A stretch of 64,000 bases of DNA, taken from contig NZ_JADIVZ010000001.1 of NCBI RefSeq assembly GCF_015319165.1, positions 682,001 to 746,000 of the forward strand. The letters are read 5' to 3'. Both the position numbers and the translations under genes were made by a program. Positions 7,801-15,578 of the stretch are shown in pieces; within the stretch, counting starts at the first letter, position 1; every line of letters begins with the position of its first letter. The DNA is from Nocardioides acrostichi. GTDB lineage: Bacteria > Actinomycetota > Actinomycetes > Propionibacteriales > Nocardioidaceae. The notes under the pieces are model-generated. The model ran no database searches, was not told where the DNA came from, and saw only the letters and a list, made by a program, of their open reading frames with translations.

Positions 7801-8619
7801 ATGAGCGAGCAGAGCGTCGAGCCCGCGTCCGCTGTCGAGCACCTGAGGGTCGAGCGTCCCGCCGAGGGCGTCGTGCGCCTGGTGCTGGACAACCCCGGAC
7901 AGCGCAACGCGATGTCGGCTCCGATGACCGCGTCCTGGACCCGCGCCGTCGACGAGATCGCCGGCGACCCGAGCGTGCGTGTCGTGGTCGTGACCGGTGA
8001 AGGGCCTGCCTTCTGCTCCGGTGGTGACACGAGCTGGATCGCCAGTGAGCCCGACGCGAGCGTCGACGCGCTGCGCACACGGATGACCGCGTTCTACCGA
8101 TCCTGGCTCTCGATCCGCCGCCTCGAGGTGCCGACGATCGCCGCCGTCAACGGTGCCGCGATCGGTGCCGGGCTCTGCCTGGCCCTGGCCTGCGACGTGC
8201 GCTACGCAGCCGCCGGCGCGAAGCTCGGAGCGCCGTTCACGAAACTCGGGATGCACCCCGGCATGGCGGCCACCTACCTGCTGCCCGACGTCGTCGGGCA
8301 GGCAGCGGCGCGTGACCTGCTGCTGACCGGTCGCATCGTCAGCGACGACGAGGCGTTGCGGCTGGGGCTGGTCTCGCGCGTGCTGTCGCCCGAGTCGTTC
8401 GCCGACGACGTGGTGGCGGCGGCCACGCAGATGGCGGCGTCCGCGCCGATCGCGCAAAAGCTCACCACCCTCGCGCTGCGCGGCTCCGGCCACGGTGACA
8501 TCGAGGCGGCGGTGCAGTGGGAGGCGCTGGCGCAGCCGGTGACGCTGGCGACCGAGGATCTCCAGGAGGGCATCGCGGCCTCTCGGGAGAAGCGGGCGCC
8601 GCGCTTCTCCGGACGCTGA
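7801..8619 (+). CDS. Enoyl-CoA hydratase/isomerase family protein
   Basis: This is a 272-residue crotonase-fold protein. The oxyanion-hole loops are visible (FCSGGDTSWI at about residue 73 and AAVNGAAIGAGLCLALACD at about 117-135). The second loop retains an acidic-poor pattern, so hydratase activity on a CoA thioester is likely but the substrate is open. The ATG at 7801 is used; an upstream in-frame ATG at 7738 adds a non-family extension. The gene stands alone, divergent from DUF5679, and is followed by a strong hairpin at 8642-8704. Confidence 0.85.
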   Translation: MSEQSVEPASAVEHLRVERPAEGVVRLVLDNPGQRNAMSAPMTASWTRAVDEIAGDPSVRVVVVTGEGPAFCSGGDTSWIASEPDASVDALRTRMTAFYRSWLSIRRLEVPTIAAVNGAAIGAGLCLALACDVRYAAAGAKLGAPFTKLGMHPGMAATYLLPDVVGQAAARDLLLTGRIVSDDEALRLGLVSRVLSPESFADDVVAAATQMAASAPIAQKLTTLALRGSGHGDIEAAVQWEALAQPVTLATEDLQEGIAASREKRAPRFSGR

Positions 8620-8641
8620 GTGGGGTGCACGGCATGAAGAA

Positions 8642-8704
8642 GGGCCCCGGGCGACGAACAGGCCTGCCTTCCCCTTGCGGACCTGCGCGACGGCACCGGG
8701 GCCC
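8642..8704. terminator. Strong 9-bp G+C stem with structured 45-nt loop
   Basis: GGGCCCCGG (8642-8650) and CCGGGGCCC (8696-8704) form a perfect stem. A second small inverted repeat, GTCTG/CAGAC (8705-8719), follows directly. It sits in the 301-bp gap between the enoyl-CoA hydratase and the PHP gene and probably ends the former, though there is no T tract on the plus strand. The long loop carries further self-complementary segments, so a small structured RNA is possible. The remainder of the gap (8720-8920) shows nothing coding. Confidence 0.4.
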
Positions 8705-8920
8705 GTCTGACTCCCAGACTAGGAGGTCTCGACGAGGCCGGTCAACGACGTGTCGTCCCCCGCTGTGCAGAACCCTGTGGATGACTGTGGAGAACCGCTC
8801 GGTTCCGGTGGAGAGCCGTGTGCGAGCGGGGGAGGACGGTGTGGACGCCGAACCTTTGCCGAGCCCGGGGGTCGGCGCTGACCTGGGCAGTCGTCGTCCA
8901 CCGGCTGTGGAGGAGAGATC

Positions 8921-9967
8921 GTGACCCCGTGGAGCCCGGTGGCTGCCCTGCGACGCATCGCCTTCCTGCTCGAGCGCGGTCGCGAGGACACCTACAAGGT
9001 CAAGGCGTTTCGAGGCGCGGCCGCGGCCCTGCTGCCGCTCTCGGACGACGAGATCGCGCGCCACGTCACCGACGGAACCCTGCGCTCCGTGCCCGGTGTG
9101 GGGGCCAGCTCGGCCGCGGTCGTGGAGCAGGCGCTCGCGGGGGAGGTGCCCGATCGGCTGGCCGCGCTCGAGGCCGAGCACGGCGGACCGCTCGTCGCGG
9201 GTGGTGAGGAGTTGTTGCCCCTGCTGCGCGGCGACCTGCACTCGCACTCGGACTGGTCCGACGGCGGCTCGCCCATCGAGGAGATGGCCTTCACCGCCAT
9301 CGAACTGGGCCGGGAGTACCAGGTGCTCACCGACCACTCGCCCCGGTTGAAGGTCGCCCGCGGACTGTCCGCCGAGCGGCTGGCGCGTCAGCTCGACGTG
9401 ATCGACGCGGTGAACGATCACCTCACCGCGGCGGCGGGGGAGGGCGGCTTCGCGCTGCTCAAGGGCATCGAGGTCGACATCCTCGACGACGGGTCGCTCG
9501 ACCAGACCGACGCCATGCTCGACCGGCTCGACGTGCGGGTCGCGAGCGTGCACTCGAAGCTGAAGATGGACCCCGAGCCGATGACCCGGCGCATGCTGGC
9601 GGCCGTGCGCAACCCCCGTGTCAACGTGCTCGGCCACTGCACCGGTCGCCTGGTCACCGGAGGGCGCGGCACCAGGCCGGAGTCCCGCTTCGACGCACGG
9701 GCGGTGTTCAGGGCCTGCGCCGAGACCGACACGGCCGTCGAGATCAATGCGCGACCCGAACGTCGCGACCCCCCGACCCGGCTGCTGGAGCTGGCCCGGG
9801 ATCTGGGCTGCCTCTTCGCCATCGACACCGACGCCCACGCTCCGGGCCAGCTCGACTTCCTCGCCTACGGTGCCGAACGGGCCGCGGCCGCCGGGATCGA
9901 CCCGAACCGGATCGTCACCACGTGGTCGAGGAAGCGTCTGCTGGAGTGGGCCGGTGCTGGGGTCTGA
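8921..9967 (+). CDS. PHP domain protein (PolX-like hydrolase without polymerase)
   Basis: This 348-residue protein starts with a helix-hairpin-helix-like segment (about 1-95, with SVPGVGASSAAVVEQAL) followed by a PHP phosphoesterase domain opening DLHSHSDWSDG (about 104). Later metal-site segments are LTDHS, GIEVDI, ASVHSK, GHCTGR and IDTDAH. The layout equals the C-terminal part of PolX-type polymerases minus the nucleotidyltransferase domain, suggesting a metal-dependent phosphoesterase in DNA metabolism. The GTG at 8921 has a GGAGAG site. It is followed closely by the DUF45 peptidase gene. Confidence 0.88.
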   Translation: MTPWSPVAALRRIAFLLERGREDTYKVKAFRGAAAALLPLSDDEIARHVTDGTLRSVPGVGASSAAVVEQALAGEVPDRLAALEAEHGGPLVAGGEELLPLLRGDLHSHSDWSDGGSPIEEMAFTAIELGREYQVLTDHSPRLKVARGLSAERLARQLDVIDAVNDHLTAAAGEGGFALLKGIEVDILDDGSLDQTDAMLDRLDVRVASVHSKLKMDPEPMTRRMLAAVRNPRVNVLGHCTGRLVTGGRGTRPESRFDARAVFRACAETDTAVEINARPERRDPPTRLLELARDLGCLFAIDTDAHAPGQLDFLAYGAERAAAAGIDPNRIVTTWSRKRLLEWAGAGV

Positions 9968-9984
9968 TTGGGTAGCCTGCGGTC

Positions 9985-10542
9985 ATGGCCGTCCACGGTG
10001 TGACCTCCACCACGGACGGCGCACCCGAGCAGCGCGTCGAGGTGCGCCGCTCGAAGCGACGCCGGCGCACGGTCTCCGCCTACCGCGACGGCGACCGGAT
10101 CGTGGTGCTGGTGCCCGCGGCCCTCAGCCGAGCCGAGGAGGCCGAGTGGGTCGCCACGATGGTCGCCAAGGTCGAGCGCGCCGAGGCCAGGCGGCGTCCG
10201 AGTGACGACGACCTGCTGGCCCGGGCGCTGCGCCTCTCCGACACCTACCTGGGCGGCATAGCGGCGCCGGAGTCGGTGCGCTGGGTGCGCAACCAACGCT
10301 CGCGTTGGGGCTCGTGCACTCCCGGCGACCGCACGATCCGGCTCTCCTCACGGCTCCAGGGCATGCCCGCCTGGGTCGTGGACTACGTGATCGTGCACGA
10401 GTTGGTGCACCTGATCGAGCCGCACCACTCCGCGGAGTTCTGGGCGTGGCTCGAGCGCTACCCCGAGGCGGAGAAGGCCAAGGGCTACCTGCTGGGGTGG
10501 TCGGCGGCATCGAAGCTCGACGAGCCGCCCACCGGCGGTTGA
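9985..10542 (+). CDS. YgjP/DUF45-type metallopeptidase
   Basis: This 185-residue protein has the DUF45 (SprT/WLM-like) zinc site HELVH at about residue 138 and a further histidine about 10 residues on (PHHSAEFW), preceded by the family signature RNQRSRWGSC. Such proteins are often found beside UvrD2-linked genes in actinobacteria. Their substrates are unknown. The ATG at 9985 lies 17 bp after the PHP gene, so co-transcription is likely. Confidence 0.88.
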   Translation: MAVHGVTSTTDGAPEQRVEVRRSKRRRRTVSAYRDGDRIVVLVPAALSRAEEAEWVATMVAKVERAEARRRPSDDDLLARALRLSDTYLGGIAAPESVRWVRNQRSRWGSCTPGDRTIRLSSRLQGMPAWVVDYVIVHELVHLIEPHHSAEFWAWLERYPEAEKAKGYLLGWSAASKLDEPPTGG

Positions 10543-10584
10543 GCCGTCCCCGCCGGTGGTTGAGCCGGTCGAGCCGTCCCCGCC

Positions 10585-10714
10585 GGTGGTTGAGCCGGTC
10601 GAGCCGCTAGGCGAGACCGTGTCGAAACCCGGTGAGACGAAAGTCGGCGTTGCCCTCACAGTTGCTGGGTTTCGACGCGCTCGTCGCTGGCGCTCCTCAC
10701 GGCTCAACCACCGG
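10585..10714. repeat. Palindromic intergenic repeat, copy 1 (130 bp)
   Basis: This 130-bp unit begins GGTGGTTGAGCCGGTCGAGC and ends CGGCTCAACCACCGG, so its ends are inverted repeats. It is repeated almost identically at 10724-10853. A partial extra copy of the left end (GGTGGTTGAGCCGGTCGAGCC) lies just upstream at about 10553. The element lies between the convergent DUF45 and NUDIX genes and resembles the dispersed REP-like palindromes of Nocardioidaceae and relatives. Confidence 0.85.
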
Positions 10715-10723
10715 GGCCATCAC

Positions 10724-10853
10724 GGTGGTTGAGCCGGTCGAGCCGCTAGGCGAGACCGTGTCGAAACCCGGTGAGACGAAAGTCGGCGTTGCCCTCACAG
10801 TTGCTGGGTTTCGACGCGCTCGTCGCTGGCGCTCCTCGCGGCTCAACCACCGG
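10724..10853. repeat. Palindromic intergenic repeat, copy 2 (130 bp)
   Basis: A second 130-bp copy of the unit at 10585-10714, offset by 139 bp. The only difference I see is A to G near the right end (CTCACGG versus CTCGCGG). It is followed by the unrelated-length 90-bp tandem repeat at 10826. Confidence 0.85.
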
Positions 10854-11003
10854 CGGGGGCGCTCGTCGATTTCGACACGCCTTCGCCTTCGGCATCCGGC
10901 GGCTCAATCCACCGGCTGGCGCTCCTCGCGGCTCAACCACCGGCGGGGGCGCTCGTCGATTTCGACACGCCTTCGCCGTCGGCATCCGGCGGCTCAACCA
11001 CCA
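10826..11003. repeat. 90-bp tandem repeat with inverted REP-like ends (2 units)
   Basis: Units start at 10826 and 10916 with CTGGCGCTCCTCGCGGCTCA, then share GGCGGGGGCGCTCGTCGATT and TTCGACACGCCTTCGCC. They end in GGCATCCGGCGGCTCAA. The first unit overlaps the right end of the 130-bp repeat. Together with the two larger copies this fills the 470-bp gap 10543-11012, which contains no gene. Confidence 0.8.
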
Positions 11004-11012
11004 GCGCCGCGC

Positions 11013-11450
11013 TCAGCTGCCGGTGCCGAGGCGGCTGCGTCCGATTGCGATGAGTTCGTACATCTCGGCCTCGAGGTCGGGCGGGTGGGAGACCGGCCAC
11101 CAGCGCACGTCGAGCGACTCGTCGCTGACGGCGGGCTGAGCGGTGTCGGGCGCGTAGGCCACGAAGCGGACGTCGAGGTGGTGCACCTCGACCCCAGGAG
11201 AGCAGAAGGGCACGACGTGCTCGTCGAGCTGGGCCGGTTCGGGGTCGAGCTGAAGCCCGGGCACTCCCGATTCCTCGCGGGCCTCTCGCGCGGCGACGTC
11301 GAGGAGGGTCGCATCGGCCGGCTCGCAGTGCCCGCCGAAGTGGAACCAGCGCCGGGCCTTCTTGTGCAGGTTGAGCAGCACGTGCTCGCCGGTGGCGTCG
11401 AGCACCAGTGCGCCGGCGGTGAGGTGGTCGGGGACGCAGTCACGCCACAC
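11013..11450 (-). CDS. NUDIX hydrolase
   Basis: The Nudix box is visible as GGHCEPADATLLDVAAREA then REESGV (glycine, glutamate and REUxEE pattern, slightly divergent). The GTG at 11450 gives 145 residues. However, the same frame continues upstream for 38 more sensible codons (ending HLEAEPGG before the GTG) back to a CTG at 11564 that overlaps the DUF2342 stop as CTGA. The true protein may therefore be about 183 residues and translationally coupled to the upstream protease. The substrate is unknown. Confidence 0.85.
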   Translation of the reverse strand: MWRDCVPDHLTAGALVLDATGEHVLLNLHKKARRWFHFGGHCEPADATLLDVAAREAREESGVPGLQLDPEPAQLDEHVVPFCSPGVEVHHLDVRFVAYAPDTAQPAVSDESLDVRWWPVSHPPDLEAEMYELIAIGRSRLGTGS

Positions 11451-11560
11451 GCCCCCCGGCTCGGCCTCGAGGTGCGTGACATAGCGCTGGCGCAGCCGCT
11501 CCTGGCGCTCGGACGGCGCACGCCAGGCAGCGAGCGCGGTGAGCGCGGCGTCGTGGAGGC

Positions 11561-12979
11561 TCAGGAGTCGTCCTCGCCGGAGCTGCCGTCGGTCCCGTCG
11601 TCCGTGTCGGTCTCGCCCTCCAGCAGCTTCGCAAGCTCGGCGTCGAAGTCGTCGTCGGTCAGCGGTTCGGGCGCACCCGCATCGGCGCGGAACCCGAGCG
11701 GGTCGTCGAGGTCGGCGTCGGTGGGCAGCAGGTCGGGGTGGTGCCAGACGCCGTCACGGCCCTCGACACCCTGCCGGGTGCGCAGCGAGCCCCACAGCGT
11801 GGAGGCGTCACGCAACCGGCGCGGGCGCAACTCGAGACCGACGAGTGAGGCGAACGTCTCCTCGGCCGGGCCGCCGGAGGCACGACGTCGTCGCATGGCC
11901 TCGCGGAGCTTCGGGGCGGCCGGCATCTTGCCGTCGGTGGCCTGGCCCACCACCTCGTCGACCCAGCCCTCGACGAGCGCGAGCACGACCTCGAGCCGCT
12001 TGAGGGCGGCGTCTTGGCGCGGAGACTTGGGCAGGTCGAACATGCCGCCGTCGAGCAGTTGCTGCATCGAGGCGGGGTCGGCGGGGTCGATGCCACGCAT
12101 CTGCTCCTCGATGCGCTGTTGGATCGCCTCGGTGTTGATCTCGATGCCCTCGGCGTAGTCGCGCACGGCGCCGAGCACGTGCTCGCGCAGCCACGGCACG
12201 CCGGCGAAGAGCCGCTGATGGGCGGCCTCGCGCAACGCCAGGTAGAGCAGCACGTCGTCGTCGGAGACGTCGAGGCCCTCGGCGAACGCCTCGACGTTGG
12301 TGGGCACGAGTGCCGCCACTCCCGGCTTGGTGAGCGGTACCCCGACCTCGGAGGCGCCGAGCACCTCGTGGGCCAGTGCGCCGATGCCGGAGCCGCTCTG
12401 GCTGGCCAGCATGCCGCCGATCGCGGAACCGATCATGCCGAGCAGCGGGCCCGACATGGCGCGTGCCTGGTCGGGCAGTGCCTTGCCGAGGGAGTCGACG
12501 GACTGCTGAGCCACGGGCTCGACCAACACACGCCACACGTCGGCGGTGTGCACGACCCATTCCGCGCGACTCCACGCTGCGGTGGTGGTGATGCCCGAAG
12601 GCAGCTCGGTGACGGCGTCGAGCCAGTGGTCGGCCAGCCGCAGCGAATCGGCGACTGCGTCCTTCTGCTTCTGGGTGGGCGTCGGGTCGGGCTTCTGCGC
12701 GACCGTCTTGCGCGCGGTGTCGACCGCGAGCTCCCAGTTGAGAGGGCCGTCGTGCGGCTTCATCATCGCCTGCAGTTGGCCGAAGAGCTGGTTCAGATCG
12801 GGCATCTGGCCGCCGAACGCGCCCGCGAGCTGGGAGAAGTCGAAGCCGCCGCTACCTCCCGCGCCACCGCCGAAGAGAGCCTCGAACGGCGTGCCCTTGA
12901 ACGGGTTCTGCCCCGCCCCGTGGTCGTCGCGGGGCTCCTCGCCGTCGCTGTCGCCGCTGCCGCGCTCGATGTCGCTCAT
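11561..12979 (-). CDS. DUF2342 zinc-dependent metalloprotease family protein
   Basis: This 472-residue protein belongs to the actinobacterial DUF2342 / putative hydrolase family (mycobacterial Rv3195 in the same neighbourhood). It has the zinc-site-like EAAHQRLF, an acidic linker-rich N-terminus (GSGDSDGEEPRDDHG) and an acidic C-terminal tail. The ATG at 12979 is preferred over an upstream start nine codons away because it gives MSDIERGS. It is divergent from moaE and upstream of the NUDIX gene. Proteolytic activity is inferred from the family only. Confidence 0.88.
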   Translation of the reverse strand: MSDIERGSGDSDGEEPRDDHGAGQNPFKGTPFEALFGGGAGGSGGFDFSQLAGAFGGQMPDLNQLFGQLQAMMKPHDGPLNWELAVDTARKTVAQKPDPTPTQKQKDAVADSLRLADHWLDAVTELPSGITTTAAWSRAEWVVHTADVWRVLVEPVAQQSVDSLGKALPDQARAMSGPLLGMIGSAIGGMLASQSGSGIGALAHEVLGASEVGVPLTKPGVAALVPTNVEAFAEGLDVSDDDVLLYLALREAAHQRLFAGVPWLREHVLGAVRDYAEGIEINTEAIQQRIEEQMRGIDPADPASMQQLLDGGMFDLPKSPRQDAALKRLEVVLALVEGWVDEVVGQATDGKMPAAPKLREAMRRRRASGGPAEETFASLVGLELRPRRLRDASTLWGSLRTRQGVEGRDGVWHHPDLLPTDADLDDPLGFRADAGAPEPLTDDDFDAELAKLLEGETDTDDGTDGSSGEDDS

Positions 12980-13071
12980 GGGTCCACGATACGCAGCCGC
13001 GCCCAACCCCCGAGCGGCCCTCCGGAGCGCTCCGCACCCGACCGGGGGAGCTCATCCTCTAGGGTGCCCGC

Positions 13072-13500
13072 ATGGCCGAGCCCGTGGTCCGACTGGTCGA
13101 CATCCGCGACGTCGCGTTGGACGTCGAGGAGGCGATCGCCGCGGTCGCCGACGAGGGCGCCGGGGGCGAGACGGTGTTCGTGGGCCGGGTGCGCGACCAC
13201 GATGGCGGCAAGGGTGTCGTCGGCCTGGAGTACTCCGCCCACCCGACCGCGTTGGCGCGCCTGCGCGAGGTCTGCGACCAGGTGGCGTCGCGCCAGCAGG
13301 TGCACGCGTTGGCGGCCGTACACCGCACGGGCACGCTGACGATCGGTGACATCGCCGTGGTGGTGGCGGCCTCCGCGTCGCACCGCGGTGAGGCGTTCGA
13401 CGCCGCCCGCGACCTCATCGACACCCTCAAGGCCGAGGTGCCGATCTGGAAGCACCAGCGCTTCGACGACGGCCAGGAGGAGTGGGTCGGTACCCCCTGA
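13072..13500 (+). CDS. moaE: Molybdopterin synthase catalytic subunit MoaE
   Basis: This 142-residue MoaE-fold protein has the family core VFVGRVRDHDGGKGV, a central VHRTGTLTIGD and the catalytic-lysine segment LKAEVPIWKHQ near the C-terminus. MoaE transfers sulfur from MoaD thiocarboxylate to precursor Z in molybdenum cofactor synthesis. No other moa gene is in the window. The ATG at 13072 is clear. Divergent from the DUF2342 gene. Confidence 0.92.
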   Translation: MAEPVVRLVDIRDVALDVEEAIAAVADEGAGGETVFVGRVRDHDGGKGVVGLEYSAHPTALARLREVCDQVASRQQVHALAAVHRTGTLTIGDIAVVVAASASHRGEAFDAARDLIDTLKAEVPIWKHQRFDDGQEEWVGTP

Positions 13501-13565
13501 TCAGGGCCCGACCCGTCGCGGCGTGGCTACCCGCGGACGTACGGCTCGCTCCTTACCGTGAGTGC

Positions 13566-13820
13566 GTGGAGATCCTGCTGTGGCTGGTGCCGTCGGTGGT
13601 CGTGACGCTGCTCGCGTGCTGCTGGGTGGGCTGGGCCGGGCGGGAGCGCCGTGAGGTCGACCGGGAGGTGCTGCTCGCCCGCATGGCCGCCGGCATGAAC
13701 AAGGAGACCCCGTTGCGTTATGCCGCGCCGACGCCGCCGCGCGACCGCAGCACCGGGATCGCCGTCCGTCGCTCGCGGGCACCGGGCGCGGGGGGCTCCG
13801 AGCAGCGCCGCGCCAGCTGA
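13566..13820 (+). CDS. Small single-pass membrane protein
   Basis: From GTG 13566 the ORF encodes 84 residues starting with one hydrophobic helix (ILLWLVPSVVVTLLACCWVG) and a basic, Pro/Arg-rich cytoplasmic tail. An in-frame upstream start exists at 13482, but it would overlap moaE and add non-hydrophobic sequence. It sits in the short gap between moaE and the S16 protease. Function unknown. Confidence 0.6.
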   Translation: MEILLWLVPSVVVTLLACCWVGWAGRERREVDREVLLARMAAGMNKETPLRYAAPTPPRDRSTGIAVRRSRAPGAGGSEQRRAS

Positions 13821-13896
13821 GCACGGGTGCCCGCTGCGTGAGGGGCGCCACAACCTCAGCGGCGGCTCGGGTTGAGCGGGATGAGAAGGTGTGCGC

Positions 13897-14970
13897 ATGA
13901 CGCAGCGCCTGGTGGCCATCTTCGTGGCGCTCCCGCTGACGCTCGCGCTCTTCGCCGCTGCGCTGTTCGTGCCGCTGCCCTATGCCACCTACATGCCGGG
14001 GCCCACGATCAACGTGCTCGGTGAGGTGAACGGCTCCGAGACGGTCTCGGTGCGTGGCGCGAAGACCTACCGCGACGACGGCGAGCTGCGCATGACCACG
14101 GTCAGCGTCTCCCCGGTGGGCGACCGACTCTCGCTGGTCGGACTCATGCGGGCCTGGTTCGACCCCCACGACGCCGTCTACCCCTACGACTTCGTGCACC
14201 CGAAGGACGTCTCGGCCGAGCAGGACCAGCAGCAGGGCGCGGTCGACATGGTGACCAGCCAGGATCTCGCCATCGCGAACGCGCTCACGGCGCTGGGCTA
14301 TCAGGTGAAGCCGACCCTCCAGGTCGCCTACGTCGACCCGGACACGCCCGCCGACGGCGCGCTGAAGGTGCGTGACACGCTGCTGGAGCTGAACGGGCAG
14401 AAGATCACCGGCGCGCAGATGCTGGTCAAGGGCATCCGCGCCACCCCGGCCGGCGACTCGATCACCTTGACGATCCTGCGCAACGGCAAGAAGCGCACCG
14501 TGACGGTCAAGCCGAAGGACTCCGACGGCGTGCCGCGCGTCGGCTTCACCCCCGGCCGCGGTTTCACCTACCCGTTCCAGGTGGCGGTCAACATCGACCC
14601 CAATATCGGTGGGCCGAGCGCGGGGCTGATGTTCGCGCTGGCCATCTACGACACCCTCACGCCCGGTTCGCTCACCGGCGGCGGCGATGTGGCCGGCACC
14701 GGCACCATCGATGTCAACGGCAAGGTCGGACCCATCGGCGGCATCCAGCAGAAGATCGCGGGGGCCGAGGCCGACGGCGTCCAGCTGTTCCTCGTGCCGC
14801 CCGACGACTGCAAGGAGGCTCTCGAGGTGGACGACGGCTCACCGCGGCTGGTCAAGGCGCCCACGTTCGAGAGCGCCCTGGAGTCGGTGCAGACCTGGGC
14901 CGACGACCACGATGCCACCCTCCCGAGCTGTGGCGACGGTTCGAGGACCACCGCGGGGGCCGCGTCGTGA
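13897..14970 (+). CDS. Membrane-anchored PDZ / S16 (Lon-like) serine protease
   Basis: This 357-residue protein has an N-terminal transmembrane helix (residues 5-25), a PDZ domain (about 130-200) and a Lon-type S16 protease domain. The catalytic serine lies in GGPSAGLMFAL (about 240) and the lysine in GGIQQKIAGA (about 286), the Ser-Lys dyad. It is the YlbL/Rv3194c type of secreted or periplasm-facing protease. A GTG two codons upstream (13891) is an alternative start. Its stop overlaps the next gene (GTGA). Confidence 0.93.
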   Translation: MTQRLVAIFVALPLTLALFAAALFVPLPYATYMPGPTINVLGEVNGSETVSVRGAKTYRDDGELRMTTVSVSPVGDRLSLVGLMRAWFDPHDAVYPYDFVHPKDVSAEQDQQQGAVDMVTSQDLAIANALTALGYQVKPTLQVAYVDPDTPADGALKVRDTLLELNGQKITGAQMLVKGIRATPAGDSITLTILRNGKKRTVTVKPKDSDGVPRVGFTPGRGFTYPFQVAVNIDPNIGGPSAGLMFALAIYDTLTPGSLTGGGDVAGTGTIDVNGKVGPIGGIQQKIAGAEADGVQLFLVPPDDCKEALEVDDGSPRLVKAPTFESALESVQTWADDHDATLPSCGDGSRTTAGAAS

Positions 14971-15578
14971 GCGGCAGGCGAGAGCAGGGCGACGAGCAGT
15001 TCCCCGCGACGCCGCGCGTCGGCGACCTCGACGTCGACCCGGCGCTGGCTGCCGTCGTCTTGGAGTTGGAGCAGCACGCGAGTGAGCAGGGCTGGGACCA
15101 GCCTGCCTCGTTGTTCGCCCTGGTCGACACCGCGGCGCTGGTGGCGGCCGAGCCCGCTCTCGCCTCCGCGATGGGCCTCGACGATGCTGCCGCGGCAGGT
15201 TCGCTCACGCCCGTCGAGCAGGACCAGCTCGACCCCGCCGTGGCGCTGGAGCAGTCCCTCCAGACGATCTCCTGGCCGGCAGAGGTCGGCGGCTGCGCCG
15301 CCGTGGTCGAACGGCTCGTGCTGCCGCCCGAGGCCGACGCCGACATCCCCGAGGATCCCGACGAAGCGGCCCGCTTCGCCGCCGAGCACCCCGCCCGCCA
15401 GGAGCTGCGCATCGTCGCGGGGGCCACCCGGGCCGGTGCCACGTACTGCGCGATGCGCTTCCGCAGCCACGACGACGCGTCGTCGGTCGTGGCCGGACCC
15501 GACCTCGTGCCCGAGCTGCTCGAGCTCGTGGTCGCGACCCTGATCGATGACCCGGACGAAGGGAACACCACCCCGTGA
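14967..15578 (+). CDS. PPA1309 family protein
   Basis: This 203-residue acidic protein has no catalytic motif. It corresponds to the conserved PPA1309 family that occurs between the S16 protease and UPF0182 genes in many actinobacteria. It shows a helical N-terminal half and an alternating alpha/beta C-terminal half (ELRIVAGATRAGATYCAMRF). Four-base GTGA overlaps with both neighbours show a tightly coupled three-gene operon, and a shared envelope role with the protease and UPF0182 is inferred. Confidence 0.85.
   Translation: MSGRREQGDEQFPATPRVGDLDVDPALAAVVLELEQHASEQGWDQPASLFALVDTAALVAAEPALASAMGLDDAAAAGSLTPVEQDQLDPAVALEQSLQTISWPAEVGGCAAVVERLVLPPEADADIPEDPDEAARFAAEHPARQELRIVAGATRAGATYCAMRFRSHDDASSVVAGPDLVPELLELVVATLIDDPDEGNTTP

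Noticed and set aside
8642..8720. SRP RNA (4.5S)-like motif on the minus strand
   Set aside because: CAGGTCCGCAAGG looks superficially like the SRP tip, but the GGAA tetraloop and the conserved asymmetric loop are absent and the outer stem is wrong.
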